Part shown: positions 24,887-32,349 of the stretch, piece by piece
Layout: the number at the start of each line of letters is the position of its first letter
Numbering within the stretch: position 1 is the stretch's first letter
Origin: Streptomyces anulatus
GTDB lineage: Bacteria; Actinomycetota; Actinomycetes; Streptomycetales; Streptomycetaceae
Direction of reading: 5' to 3'
Assembly: GCF_014650675.1 (NCBI RefSeq)
Contig: NZ_BMVK01000008.1
Span: 1 to 64,000 of the forward strand
Length of the DNA stretch: 64,000 nt
Made by a program: the position numbers and the translations under genes
Notes under the pieces: generated by a model
Databases searched by the model: none
Seen by the model: only the letters and a program-made list of their open reading frames with translations
Told to the model about the DNA's origin: nothing

Positions 24887-25768
24887 ATGCCCACGCCCCC
24901 CGCATACGCCTCCGGCATCACCCCCGCATACGCGCTCGTCGCCACGGACCTGGACGGCACCCTGCTGCGTCCGGACGACACCGTGAGCGCCCGGTCCCGC
25001 GCCGCGCTCGCCCTCGCCGCCTCTGCCGGCGCCCGGCACCTGGTCGTCACCGGGCGGCCCGTGCCCGGGATACGGGCACTGCTCGCCGACCTGGCGTACA
25101 CCGGGCTCGTCGTCTGCGGGCAGGGCACCCAGCTGTACGAGGCCGGGGCGGGCGGCGGGCGGCTGTTGCGGTCCGTCGCCCTGGACCGCGAGGCGGCCGA
25201 CACCGCGCTCGGGAAGATCGAGGCGGAGGTCGGGGCCGTGTTCGCCGCCGTGGACCAGGACGGCGTGGACGGGGCGACCCTGATCGAGGCCGGGTACCGG
25301 ATGCCGAACCCGACGCTTCCCGCCCAACGCGTCGACACGCGTGCCGCGTTGTGGGAGCGGCCCGTGATCAAGGTGCTGGTGCGCCACCCCGATCTGGGCG
25401 ACGACGCGCTGGCCGCCGCCGCGCGCGGGGCCGTGGGCGATCTGGCGACGGTGACCATGGCGGGGCCGGGCACGGTGGAGCTGGCCCCGCGCGGGGTGGA
25501 CAAGGGTACGGGTCTCGCGGTGGCCGCCGAGCTGCTGGGGATCGGGGCGGAGCGGATCGTCGCGTTCGGGGACATGCCCAACGACCTGCCGATGTTCGCC
25601 GGTTCGGGCCACCGGGTGGCCATGGGCAACGCACATCCGGAGCTGCGCGCGGCGGCCGACGAGGTGGCCCTGTCGAACGCGGAGGACGGGGTCGCGGTGG
25701 TCCTGGAGCGCCTGTTCGGCCCGGCCGACGCCCGGCAGCCGGGCGCGGAGGTCACGCCGGGACCCTAG
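24887..25768 (+). CDS. Cof-type HAD-IIB phosphatase
   Basis: 293-aa HAD-superfamily hydrolase. Motif I is ATDLDGTLL with nucleophile Asp21 and Asp23. Motif II Thr is in LVVTGRP. Motif III Lys is in PRGVDKGTGL and motif IV in IVAFGDMPNDLPMF, with the C2B cap between. Members dephosphorylate sugar phosphates or cofactors such as PLP and FMN precursors; the substrate here is unknown. The stop codon overlaps the dre palindrome of the next gene. Confidence 0.92.
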   Translation: MPTPPAYASGITPAYALVATDLDGTLLRPDDTVSARSRAALALAASAGARHLVVTGRPVPGIRALLADLAYTGLVVCGQGTQLYEAGAGGGRLLRSVALDREAADTALGKIEAEVGAVFAAVDQDGVDGATLIEAGYRMPNPTLPAQRVDTRAALWERPVIKVLVRHPDLGDDALAAAARGAVGDLATVTMAGPGTVELAPRGVDKGTGLAVAAELLGIGAERIVAFGDMPNDLPMFAGSGHRVAMGNAHPELRAAADEVALSNAEDGVAVVLERLFGPADARQPGAEVTPGP

Positions 25769-25785
25769 CTTGGTCTAGACCAAGC
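25768..25785. promoter_or_regulatory. DasR-responsive element (dre)
   Basis: GCTTGGTCTAGACCAAGC, perfect 18-bp palindrome containing the TGGTCTAGACCA core known for the GntR regulator DasR in Streptomyces. It starts in the stop codon of the HAD gene and lies 118 bp upstream of the chitin-type LPMO start, where DasR would repress until GlcNAc-derived inducer accumulates. Confidence 0.88.
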
Positions 25786-25902
25786 GCGGTACGCTTCCGT
25801 CGCTACCCGTGACAGCCCCACCGCCACGGCGTGGCTGCTTGACATGCGCATGCCTGCCCCGTCTTCGCGCGGGCGGGCACGGACCCCCACAGAGGAGTTG
25901 TC

Positions 25903-26418
25903 ATGAAAAGCAAGAGGCTCTTAGCCGTCGCCATCGGCGCGGGAATCGCCCCGCTCCTGGCCGTCAGCCTGCCGGCCGGCAGCGCGAGCGCGCACGGCTA
26001 CATCTCATCACCCCCCAGCCGACAGGCCCAGTGCGCCGCCGGAACGGTCTCCTGCGGCGCCATCAAGTACGAGCCGCAGAGCGTCGAGGGCCCCAAGGGG
26101 CTCAGCAGTTGCAGCGGCGGGAACGCCGGCTTCGCCGAGCTCAACAACGACAGCAAGGGCTGGAAGGTCACCCCGGTCGGCCGGACGACCAGCTTCAACT
26201 GGCGGCTGACGGCACGGCACGCCACCAGCACCTGGCAGTACTACGCGGGCGGCCGGAAGATCGCCGAGTTCAACGACGGTGGCGCCCGGCCCGGCGAGAC
26301 CGTCACCCACCAGGTCAGCTTCGGCAGCCTGTCCGGCAAGCAGAAGGTGCTGGCCGTGTGGAACATCGCCGACACCGCCAACGCGTTCTACGCCTGCGTG
26401 GACGTGAACGTGAGCTGA
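25903..26418 (+). CDS. Secreted AA10 lytic polysaccharide monooxygenase, chitin type
   Basis: 171 aa. Copper-dependent enzyme oxidatively cleaving crystalline chitin (also called chitin-binding protein, Chb). A Sec signal peptide 1-30 ends ASA, leaving His31 at the mature N terminus. His31 and His106 (RLTARHATS) form the histidine brace, and Phe162 (ANAFYACVD) is the usual axial residue. Four Cys could form two disulfides. Codon 7 is TTA (25921-25923), so translation should depend on bldA tRNA in Streptomyces. AGAGGAG precedes the ATG. A DasR site lies upstream. The stop lies in a 26-bp tandem repeat. Confidence 0.95.
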   Translation: MKSKRLLAVAIGAGIAPLLAVSLPAGSASAHGYISSPPSRQAQCAAGTVSCGAIKYEPQSVEGPKGLSSCSGGNAGFAELNNDSKGWKVTPVGRTTSFNWRLTARHATSTWQYYAGGRKIAEFNDGGARPGETVTHQVSFGSLSGKQKVLAVWNIADTANAFYACVDVNVS

Positions 26419-26488
26419 CGCGGACCGCGTTGCACATGAGCTGACGCGGAACCGCGTGAACGTGAGCTGACGCGGCACCGCACCCGCC
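26411..26488 (+). repeat. Three tandem 26-bp units at the LPMO 3' end
   Basis: TGAGCTGACGCGG recurs at 26411, 26437 and 26463, exactly 26 bp apart, each followed by (A/C)ACCGC. Unit 1 contains the LPMO stop codon, so the gene end has been copied twice. Each unit can form a small GCGG/CCGC hairpin. Confidence 0.85.
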
Positions 26489-26510
26489 CGGCCCCGCCGG
26501 GACGAACAGA

Positions 26511-26594
26511 GCCTGTCCGGGGTACCGGAGCGCGCCGGTCGCGGTCGCGAGGACGCCGCCCTCGCGACCGCGGTCGCCGGTACCCCGGGCAGGC
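26511..26594 (+). terminator. Large two-part hairpin between the LPMO and RTX genes
   Basis: Outer arms GCCTGTCCGGGGTACCGG (26511-26528) and CCGGTACCCCGGGCAGGC (26577-26594) pair with a single T/G wobble. The inner arms GCGGTCGCGAGG and CCTCGCGACCGC pair perfectly. An 84-nt structure this strong should stop transcription from the LPMO, separating the two secreted-protein genes. Confidence 0.8.
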
Positions 26595-26643
26595 CCCCCG
26601 CCGACCGGCCGGCCCACCGGCCGACCCATCGAGATGAGGTCCC

Positions 26644-27429
26644 ATGAACCGACACCGACTCACCGCCCGCGCGGCCGTCGTGGCCCTGCTCGCCACCGGT
26701 CTCGCCGCTTCCCCGGCACTCGCCGCCCCCACCGGAACCGGCACCAGCACCGGGGCGAAGGCCCGCGTCGGCGCCGACTGGGCGAAGCAGTCGATCACCT
26801 TCACCGCCGGCGCGGGACAGGTGAACGACCTGCACGTGGTGCCCATGGACCGGGGCGACGGAGTCCGGCGGATCGGCTTCCGGGACTCGGTCCCCCTCCA
26901 GCCCGGCGACCACTGCACGTACCTCACCCCCGGGGACGAGACCTACGTCGTCTGCGAACTGCCCACCGACAGCTCCCGGCCGGACCGGATCGACGTCTTC
27001 CTCGGCGACGGCGACGACGAGATCGCCACCAGCGACCCCGGGGTCGCCACCGTCAGCGGCGGCCCCGGCGACGACATGCTGCACGCCCACACCGCGCACA
27101 CGGTGCGGGGCGACGCGGGGAACGACATGGTCATGGGGCGCGTGGTCCTGGACGGTGGCGACGGCATGGACCACCTGATGGCCGTCGACGGCGACCAGCT
27201 GCTGTGGGGCGGCCGGGGCGACGACATGATCGAGGCGTACGAGGGCGATGACGTCGTGTACGCGGGCCCCGGCGACGACCACATCATGGGCGGGGACGGC
27301 GACGACATCCTGTTCGGCGGCTCCGGCGACGACATGGTGCACGGCGAGGGCGGCGACGACCTGGTCGTCGGCGGCCCCGGGAAGGACACCGTCGACGGCG
27401 GTGCGGGCCGGAACATCGTTCTCCGGTAG
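26644..27429 (+). CDS. Secreted RTX (hemolysin-type) calcium-binding repeat protein
   Basis: 261 aa. Signal peptide about 1-27 (VVALLATGLAASPALAAP). A beta-rich segment of about 90 residues is followed by tandem RTX nonapeptides (GGxGxDxhx, for example GGPGDDMLH, GPGDDHIMG, GGDGDDILFGGSGDDMVHG) from about residue 130 to the end, expected to form a calcium-dependent beta-roll. The long run of near-identical repeats and lack of a catalytic domain suggest a structural or Ca-sequestering wall protein, not a toxin. AGATGAGG-type purines precede the ATG. Confidence 0.88.
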   Translation: MNRHRLTARAAVVALLATGLAASPALAAPTGTGTSTGAKARVGADWAKQSITFTAGAGQVNDLHVVPMDRGDGVRRIGFRDSVPLQPGDHCTYLTPGDETYVVCELPTDSSRPDRIDVFLGDGDDEIATSDPGVATVSGGPGDDMLHAHTAHTVRGDAGNDMVMGRVVLDGGDGMDHLMAVDGDQLLWGGRGDDMIEAYEGDDVVYAGPGDDHIMGGDGDDILFGGSGDDMVHGEGGDDLVVGGPGKDTVDGGAGRNIVLR

Positions 27430-27446
27430 GCGCGACGCCGGGGGCC

Positions 27447-27468
27447 GGGGCTCCGGGCTCGGAGCCCC
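27447..27468. terminator. Bidirectional hairpin between RTX and DUF1838 genes
   Basis: GGGGCTCCG (27447-27455) and CGGAGCCCC (27460-27468) with a GGCT loop, between convergent genes. Confidence 0.7.
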
Positions 27469-27476
27469 GGGGGCCC

Positions 27477-28226
27477 TCAGCCCTGGGGCGGGTTGAGCTT
27501 GCGGAAGTAGGTCCAGCTGGTCTCGTTGGGCTCGCTCCACTTCTCCGGGGCGTGGGCGAACTCCGGGTGGTGGGCGGCGATGTAGGCGCGGGTGCGCTCG
27601 GGGACCTCGGCGTACGTGCCGAGCTTGCGGCCCCGGCAGTGGAAGGTGAGGCCGCCGGGCCGCTGCCCCCGGGCCATCCACGGGAGCCACGGGGACATCC
27701 GGCTCCACGACATGGTGGCCGGGACGCTGGGCGCCGGGCCCGCCAGATCGGCGCGGTCGGCGAAGAACTGGAAGAGCTCCAGGGCCTTGTACGTGTCCCC
27801 CGCCGAGTGCACCGGGTACTGGGCCACCGGCAGCGGCGACGGGTAGGCGAGCGGGATCTCCAGGCTGAAGCAGACCTGGTCCCCGAGGTCGGTCGTCGGG
27901 ATCGGGAAGGGACGCCACTTCTGGTTCGCCGGGTCGTTCCAGACGTGCACCACCGGCAGGTCCTGCCAGGTCTCCAGGATCTCGCGGCTGTCGGGATCCA
28001 GATAGAACGCGGCCTCGCGGGTGAGCAGTCGGTACGCGTCCGGCCCGGCCTCCGCGTCCGGGACCAGGCGGGAGACGTTGAGTCCCTCGAAACCGAAGAT
28101 CCGCCGGTAGGGCTCATCGGGGGCCCAGGAGTACACGTCGCCGGACCACCAGTACGTGACCTCCTCGCCGTCGAGGGAGGCACGGGTACGGGCGAAGGAG
28201 CGAAGCAGCTCCGCGGGTGTCGTCAT
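27477..28226 (-). CDS. DUF1838 family protein
   Basis: 249-aa soluble protein of the DUF1838 family. RRIFGFEGLNVSRLVPD, YRLLTREAAFYLDPDSREILETWQDLPVVHVWNDPANQ and MSPWLPWMARGQRPGGLTFHCRGRKL are characteristic. The fold is predicted to be a lipocalin-like beta barrel; no activity is known. ATG 28226 was preferred to a GTG 9 nt further upstream. It is convergent with the RTX gene. Confidence 0.85.
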   Translation of the reverse strand: MTTPAELLRSFARTRASLDGEEVTYWWSGDVYSWAPDEPYRRIFGFEGLNVSRLVPDAEAGPDAYRLLTREAAFYLDPDSREILETWQDLPVVHVWNDPANQKWRPFPIPTTDLGDQVCFSLEIPLAYPSPLPVAQYPVHSAGDTYKALELFQFFADRADLAGPAPSVPATMSWSRMSPWLPWMARGQRPGGLTFHCRGRKLGTYAEVPERTRAYIAAHHPEFAHAPEKWSEPNETSWTYFRKLNPPQG

Positions 28227-28314
28227 ACGGACCACTCTGCGCGATCGGCCCGGCCTCCGTGCCCGTCCGGGCGGGAATCATCCCGGCGGGGGCGGGAACG
28301 GCCCGGAATCGCCG

Positions 28315-30471
28315 CTACCGCTCGCCGCCCGCCCCGTTCCGCTCGTCCTCCGGCAGATCCTGCTCGGTCCACAGCACCTTCCCGTCGGGCCCGTGGCGGG
28401 CTCCCCAGTGGGAGGCGAGCCGGGAGACGATGAACAGCCCCCGGCCGCCCTCGTCGACGGTCCGGGCGTGCCGCAGGTGCGGGGAGGCCGGGGAGCCGTC
28501 GTGGACCTCGCAGGTGAGCGTGGAGTCCAGCAGGAGGCGCAGCCGCAGCGGCGGGGTGCCGTAGCGGACGGCGTTGGTGACCAGCTCGCTGACGATCAGC
28601 TCCGTCGCCTCGACGGTGTCCTCGCCCAGACCCCAGCCCTGGAGCCGGTCGCGTACGAGCACCCGGGCGGTGGCGGGCGTCGTGGGGTCCTGGGCCAGGT
28701 CCCAGGTGGCGACCAGATGGTCGGAGACCGTACCCGTACGGGCCAGGAGCAGGGCCGCACCGGCGGAGCGGGTGTCGTCCGGCAACGCGTACACGATGTC
28801 GTCGCCCAGTTGCTGAAGGCTTCGGCCCGGCCGGGCGAGGGTCTCCGTGATGCGTTCGGCGGCACGGTCGCCGGAGAGCAGTTCGGCGGTGCAGAACGCG
28901 AGGAGGCTGCCCACCTCCAGCGTGACGGTGGCGGGGGCGAAGAGTGCGCTGTCGGTGGAGAAGAGTCCGGGCCCCTCCGGTACGTCGAGGGCGACCGCCC
29001 GCCCGTCGGGGCCGACGATCAGCGGCGCGGGGTGCCCGGCGCGCGCGACGGTGCAGGTGCGGGTGAACGGGTCGTAGACCCCGTACACGCAGCCCGCGCT
29101 CATGGGTTCGCTCTGGAGCGCGTCGGCCGGGGGCAGCGCGGCGCGTTCGTCGGCGAGGCGGTCGGCGGTGTCCTTGAGCCGGGCCAGGACCTCCTCCGGC
29201 TCCAGGTCGAGGCCCGCCAGCGCCTGGATGACCGTACGCAACTGGCCCATGGCGATGGCCGACTGGAGCCCCTCGCCCGCTACGCCGCCCACGACGAGCG
29301 CGGTGCGGGCGCCGGACAGGGCGATGGTGTCGAACCAGCAGCCGCTGTCCCGGCCGGGCAGCAGCACGTGCGCGGTGTCGACGGCGGCCTGCTGCCGTTC
29401 GGCCTGCGGCAGCAGCCGCCGCTGGACCGTCGAGGCGATGATGTGCTCGCGCTCGTAGCGGCGGGCGTTGTCGATGCCGAGGGCCGCCCGGGTGGCCGCC
29501 GAGACGGCCAGCGAGACGTCGTCCTCGTCGAAGGGCTCGGCCGCCCCGCAACGGTAGAGGCTGACCAGCCCGAGGACCGCGCCCCGCAGGGTGAGGGGCA
29601 CGACGATCAGGGAGTGCGCCCCGGTCTCCGCGACGGCGCGCGCCCCGTCGGGGTCGGTGGCCGGCCACGGGTTGTCGGGCCCGAGCGGGACGAGCCGGGC
29701 CCGCAGATCGGTGGTGGCGAGCGCGTACGGCGTACGGGCGGCGAGTCGGCGGGTGACCCCCGAGCGCTCCCGGGCACCGCCCTCCCCCGCGCCCTCCGCC
29801 GTGTCCCGGAAGGCGTCGCACCGGCCGCTCGCGGCGCGGCGCAGCGGCGTGCCCGGCGGCAGCGGGCCCACCGGCGGGTCGGCTCCGCGCAGGACGTCGT
29901 CCACCACCTCGACGACGGCGAGGTCGGCGAATCCGGGCACCAGGGCGTCGGCGAAGGAGCGGCAGGTGGCGGCGACGTCGAGGGAGCCGCCGACCGCGTC
30001 CCGCACGGCGCCGAGCGCGGCGTTCCGGGCGCGGGCCCGTTGCCGCTCGGTGACGTCGACGACCGCGACCAGCAGGCCGAGGGCGGGTGCTCCGGGGCCG
30101 CCGGGGCCGTCGAGGCGGTAGACGGAGACCAGGAACTCCCGGTCGCCGGGGATGCGGCGCAGCCGGCCGCGCACGAGGTGGTCGCGCGCCGGGCCCTCAC
30201 CGGCGAGCACCCGCTTCATGAGCTGCTCGGTGCCGTCCGGGTCGTCGAGCCGGAAGGCCTCGGTGAACCGGTGGCCGATGTACTCCCCGACATCCTCGCC
30301 CTCGACGAGCGAGTTGGCCCGTACGAGCCGGAGCTGCGGGTCGAGCACGCCCAGGCCGACGGCGGACTGGGTGAACAGGGTCGCCAGCAGGGCCTCGTCC
30401 AGCTGGTCCGGCCCGCCCCGGGGTGCTCCGGGCCCTGCCGTGGTCTCGGCGTCCGACACGGCTCCACCCAC
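28315..30471 (-). CDS. PAS-GAF-SpoIIE-HATPase regulator with eroded phosphatase motifs
   Basis: 718-aa cytosolic regulator: PAS about 25-145, GAF about 150-340, PP2C/SpoIIE-like about 345-580, RsbW-like HATPase about 590-705. The kinase half looks intact (ELVTNAVRYG, CEVHDGSP, GGRGLFIVSRL). The phosphatase half is degenerate: the metal-binding GGDW(F/Y)D motif reads DSGCWFD (375-381), VGDVxGHG reads VGGVAGEG (394-401) and the late Asp is missing. It probably acts as a switch kinase or pseudophosphatase in anti-sigma signalling. Starts GTG 30471 or GTG 30459 are possible. It is divergent from a Ser/Thr kinase. Confidence 0.88.
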   Translation of the reverse strand: MGGAVSDAETTAGPGAPRGGPDQLDEALLATLFTQSAVGLGVLDPQLRLVRANSLVEGEDVGEYIGHRFTEAFRLDDPDGTEQLMKRVLAGEGPARDHLVRGRLRRIPGDREFLVSVYRLDGPGGPGAPALGLLVAVVDVTERQRARARNAALGAVRDAVGGSLDVAATCRSFADALVPGFADLAVVEVVDDVLRGADPPVGPLPPGTPLRRAASGRCDAFRDTAEGAGEGGARERSGVTRRLAARTPYALATTDLRARLVPLGPDNPWPATDPDGARAVAETGAHSLIVVPLTLRGAVLGLVSLYRCGAAEPFDEDDVSLAVSAATRAALGIDNARRYEREHIIASTVQRRLLPQAERQQAAVDTAHVLLPGRDSGCWFDTIALSGARTALVVGGVAGEGLQSAIAMGQLRTVIQALAGLDLEPEEVLARLKDTADRLADERAALPPADALQSEPMSAGCVYGVYDPFTRTCTVARAGHPAPLIVGPDGRAVALDVPEGPGLFSTDSALFAPATVTLEVGSLLAFCTAELLSGDRAAERITETLARPGRSLQQLGDDIVYALPDDTRSAGAALLLARTGTVSDHLVATWDLAQDPTTPATARVLVRDRLQGWGLGEDTVEATELIVSELVTNAVRYGTPPLRLRLLLDSTLTCEVHDGSPASPHLRHARTVDEGGRGLFIVSRLASHWGARHGPDGKVLWTEQDLPEDERNGAGGER

Positions 30472-30539
30472 CCTCCGCTCCGGCGCACCGGTGCACCGGA
30501 GCCGGCACGCGCCGGACCAGCATCACCCGCCGCACCGGG

Positions 30540-30700
30540 CCCGGCCACCGGTGGACGGCAGAGGCGTGAACGGCGGAAGACAGGGGCGGCAGAGGCGGGG
30601 GCGGCAGAAGCGAGGCGAGGGCGGAAGCGGGAACGGCGGAGGCAGCAACGGCGAGCCCGGCACGGCGAAGGCAGCGACGGCGAGCTCGGCACGGCGGCCG
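30540..30700. repeat. Purine-rich GGCAGAGGCG-type simple repeats
   Basis: Between the SpoIIE-like and kinase genes the plus strand is dominated by G/A with loosely repeated GGC(A/G)GA(A/G)GCG units. It is probably low-complexity spacer, possibly able to form unusual DNA structure. No gene is supported in the 285-bp gap. Confidence 0.5.
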
Positions 30701-30756
30701 GTCCGGCGGGCCCCTGCGGCATACTGACCGCCGGACCACAGGGGGGCGTTCAGCGC

Positions 30757-31962
30757 ATGAAGCACGGGGCGGACGGCGGCAGGCTGCCGGAGCGGATCGG
30801 CGGGTACGCCGTGGAGCGGGAGCTGGGCGCCGGCGGGATGGGCACCGTCTATCTGGCGCGTTCCCGCGGAGGGCGGGCGGTGGCCGTGAAGGTGGCCCGC
30901 CCGGAGCTCGCGGGCGACCCGCACTTCCGGGAGCGGTTCCGCGCCGAGGTCGCCGCCGCCCGCAGCGTGGGCGGCTTCCACACGGCCCCCGTGGTGGACG
31001 CGGACCCGGCGGCGGCAGCGCCCTGGCTGGCCACGGCGTACATTCCCGGGCCCACCCTGTCCGCGCTCCTGGAGGCCGAGGGGCCGATGGACGAGGACCG
31101 GCTGCGGCGGCTGGGCGCGGCGCTCGCCGAGGCGCTGGCGGCAATCCACGGCTGCGGCCTGGTGCACCGCGACCTGAAGCCCGGCAACATCATCATGGCT
31201 CCGGACGGCCCGCGGGTCCTGGACTTCGGCATCGCGCGGGCACTGGAATCGACCCGTCTTACGGCCACCGGCACGGCCTTCGGCACCCCGGGGTTCCTGG
31301 CGCCGGAGCAGGCCCAGGGGCAGGAGGTCGACGGCGCCGCCGACGTGTTCGCGCTGGGCGCGGTGCTCGTCGCGGCGGCGGGCGGCAGCGCGTTCGGGGC
31401 GGGGACGCCGATGGGCATGATGTACCGGTCGGTGCACGAGGCACCGGACCTGGCCGCGGTGCCGGAGGGGCTGCGGCCGGTCCTCGCGGCGTGCCTGGCC
31501 AAGAACCCGGCGGAGCGGCCCACGCCGACGGGCCTGCTGGACCTGTTCGTACCGGACGCCGTGCAACACTCCCCGGCCGCGGCGTATGCCCCCACCGCGC
31601 CGGTGCTTCCGCCGCCGCCGTCGTACGCCCCGTCCAACGCCTTCCTGCCGCATGGAGCCCCCACCGTCCTCGCGGGCGGCGCACCGGACGACGGCGACCT
31701 CACGTTCATGGCGGTCGGCCCGGGAGGTTCCCTCCTGATCGACGCCGGGGGCGTCACGCTGGGCCCGGAGGGCGCGGAGGCACACTACTCCTGGGCCGAG
31801 ATCAGCACCGTGACTTATGCGGCCGAGGGCCCCAAGCACCTCAGGGTCGTCGTGCACCCGCACCGCGGTACGGCCCACCCGTGCCTCCTCGCCGCCCGGA
31901 GGCGGGGCCGCCTCCAGGAGTGGCTGGAGGACCTGCCGCTGATCCTGGAGTGCTTCGCGTAG
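30757..31962 (+). CDS. Ser/Thr protein kinase with C-terminal PH-like domain
   Basis: 401 aa. Hanks-type kinase domain about 16-275: Gly loop ELGAGGMGTVYLA, Lys45 (AVAVKVA), catalytic HRDLKPGN (Asp139), DFG at 156-158, activation-loop Thr residues (TRLTATGTAFGT) and APEQ. A Pro-rich linker follows (PVLPPPPSYAP). Residues about 310-401 (GGSLLIDAGGVTLG ... YSWAEISTVTYA ... LQEWLEDLP) look like a bacterial PH-like domain. No transmembrane segment or PASTA repeats. ATG 30757 has AGGGGGG about 10 nt upstream. It faces convergently a two-gene leftward unit and is divergent from the SpoIIE-like protein. Confidence 0.92.
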   Translation: MKHGADGGRLPERIGGYAVERELGAGGMGTVYLARSRGGRAVAVKVARPELAGDPHFRERFRAEVAAARSVGGFHTAPVVDADPAAAAPWLATAYIPGPTLSALLEAEGPMDEDRLRRLGAALAEALAAIHGCGLVHRDLKPGNIIMAPDGPRVLDFGIARALESTRLTATGTAFGTPGFLAPEQAQGQEVDGAADVFALGAVLVAAAGGSAFGAGTPMGMMYRSVHEAPDLAAVPEGLRPVLAACLAKNPAERPTPTGLLDLFVPDAVQHSPAAAYAPTAPVLPPPPSYAPSNAFLPHGAPTVLAGGAPDDGDLTFMAVGPGGSLLIDAGGVTLGPEGAEAHYSWAEISTVTYAAEGPKHLRVVVHPHRGTAHPCLLAARRRGRLQEWLEDLPLILECFA

Positions 31963-31965
31963 GGA

Positions 31966-31993
31966 CCGGTCCTCCTCGGCCGGTCCTCCTCGG
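31966..31993. repeat. 14-bp tandem duplication
   Basis: CCGGTCCTCCTCGG occurs twice back to back in the 31-bp gap between convergent genes (kinase stop and the stop of the 92-aa gene). Confidence 0.7.
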
Positions 31994-32272
31994 TCAGTTC
32001 TCCTCCTCCGGTTCCGGTGACCGGCCGGGGGCTGCGTGGTGGATGTTCAACTCCCCCCTCATGACGGTGTAGGACGTGCCGTGGTCCCGGACCGTGGTCC
32101 TCTGGGTCGCTCCGGCGTCGGCGCCCGCGTCAGCAGCGGCTTCGGCAGCGGCTTCGGGCCCGGCTTCGGCGGGTGCATGGACCTCGACCTGATTGCCGTG
32201 GCCCGCCACGACCGTGCCCGAGACGTCACCACCGATGCTGATCGAGTACTGGTCGCCGGTGGAGGGCGGCAT
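31994..32272 (-). CDS. 92-aa protein with two Gly-rich beta-like motifs
   Basis: Residues 11-32 read ISIGGDVSGTVVAGHGNQVE, close to the N terminus of the adjacent NTPase. An Ala/Glu-rich linker (34-57) follows, then VRDHGTSYTVMRGELNIHH (61-79), which resembles the C termini of the cyclase-like and 152-aa proteins 4-5 kb away. The protein therefore carries both motif types of the locus and might act as an adaptor. It lies 77 bp downstream of the NTPase on the same strand. ATG 32272 has AGGGAGAA 6 nt upstream. No known family recognised. Confidence 0.75.
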   Translation of the reverse strand: MPPSTGDQYSISIGGDVSGTVVAGHGNQVEVHAPAEAGPEAAAEAAADAGADAGATQRTTVRDHGTSYTVMRGELNIHHAAPGRSPEPEEEN

Positions 32273-32349
32273 GGAGTTCTCCCTTCGGTTCGGCCGGTGC
32301 GGCCTGCTTCCTTCGATCGGCCCGTGCGGCGGGCAGCCGTCGTCGTACG

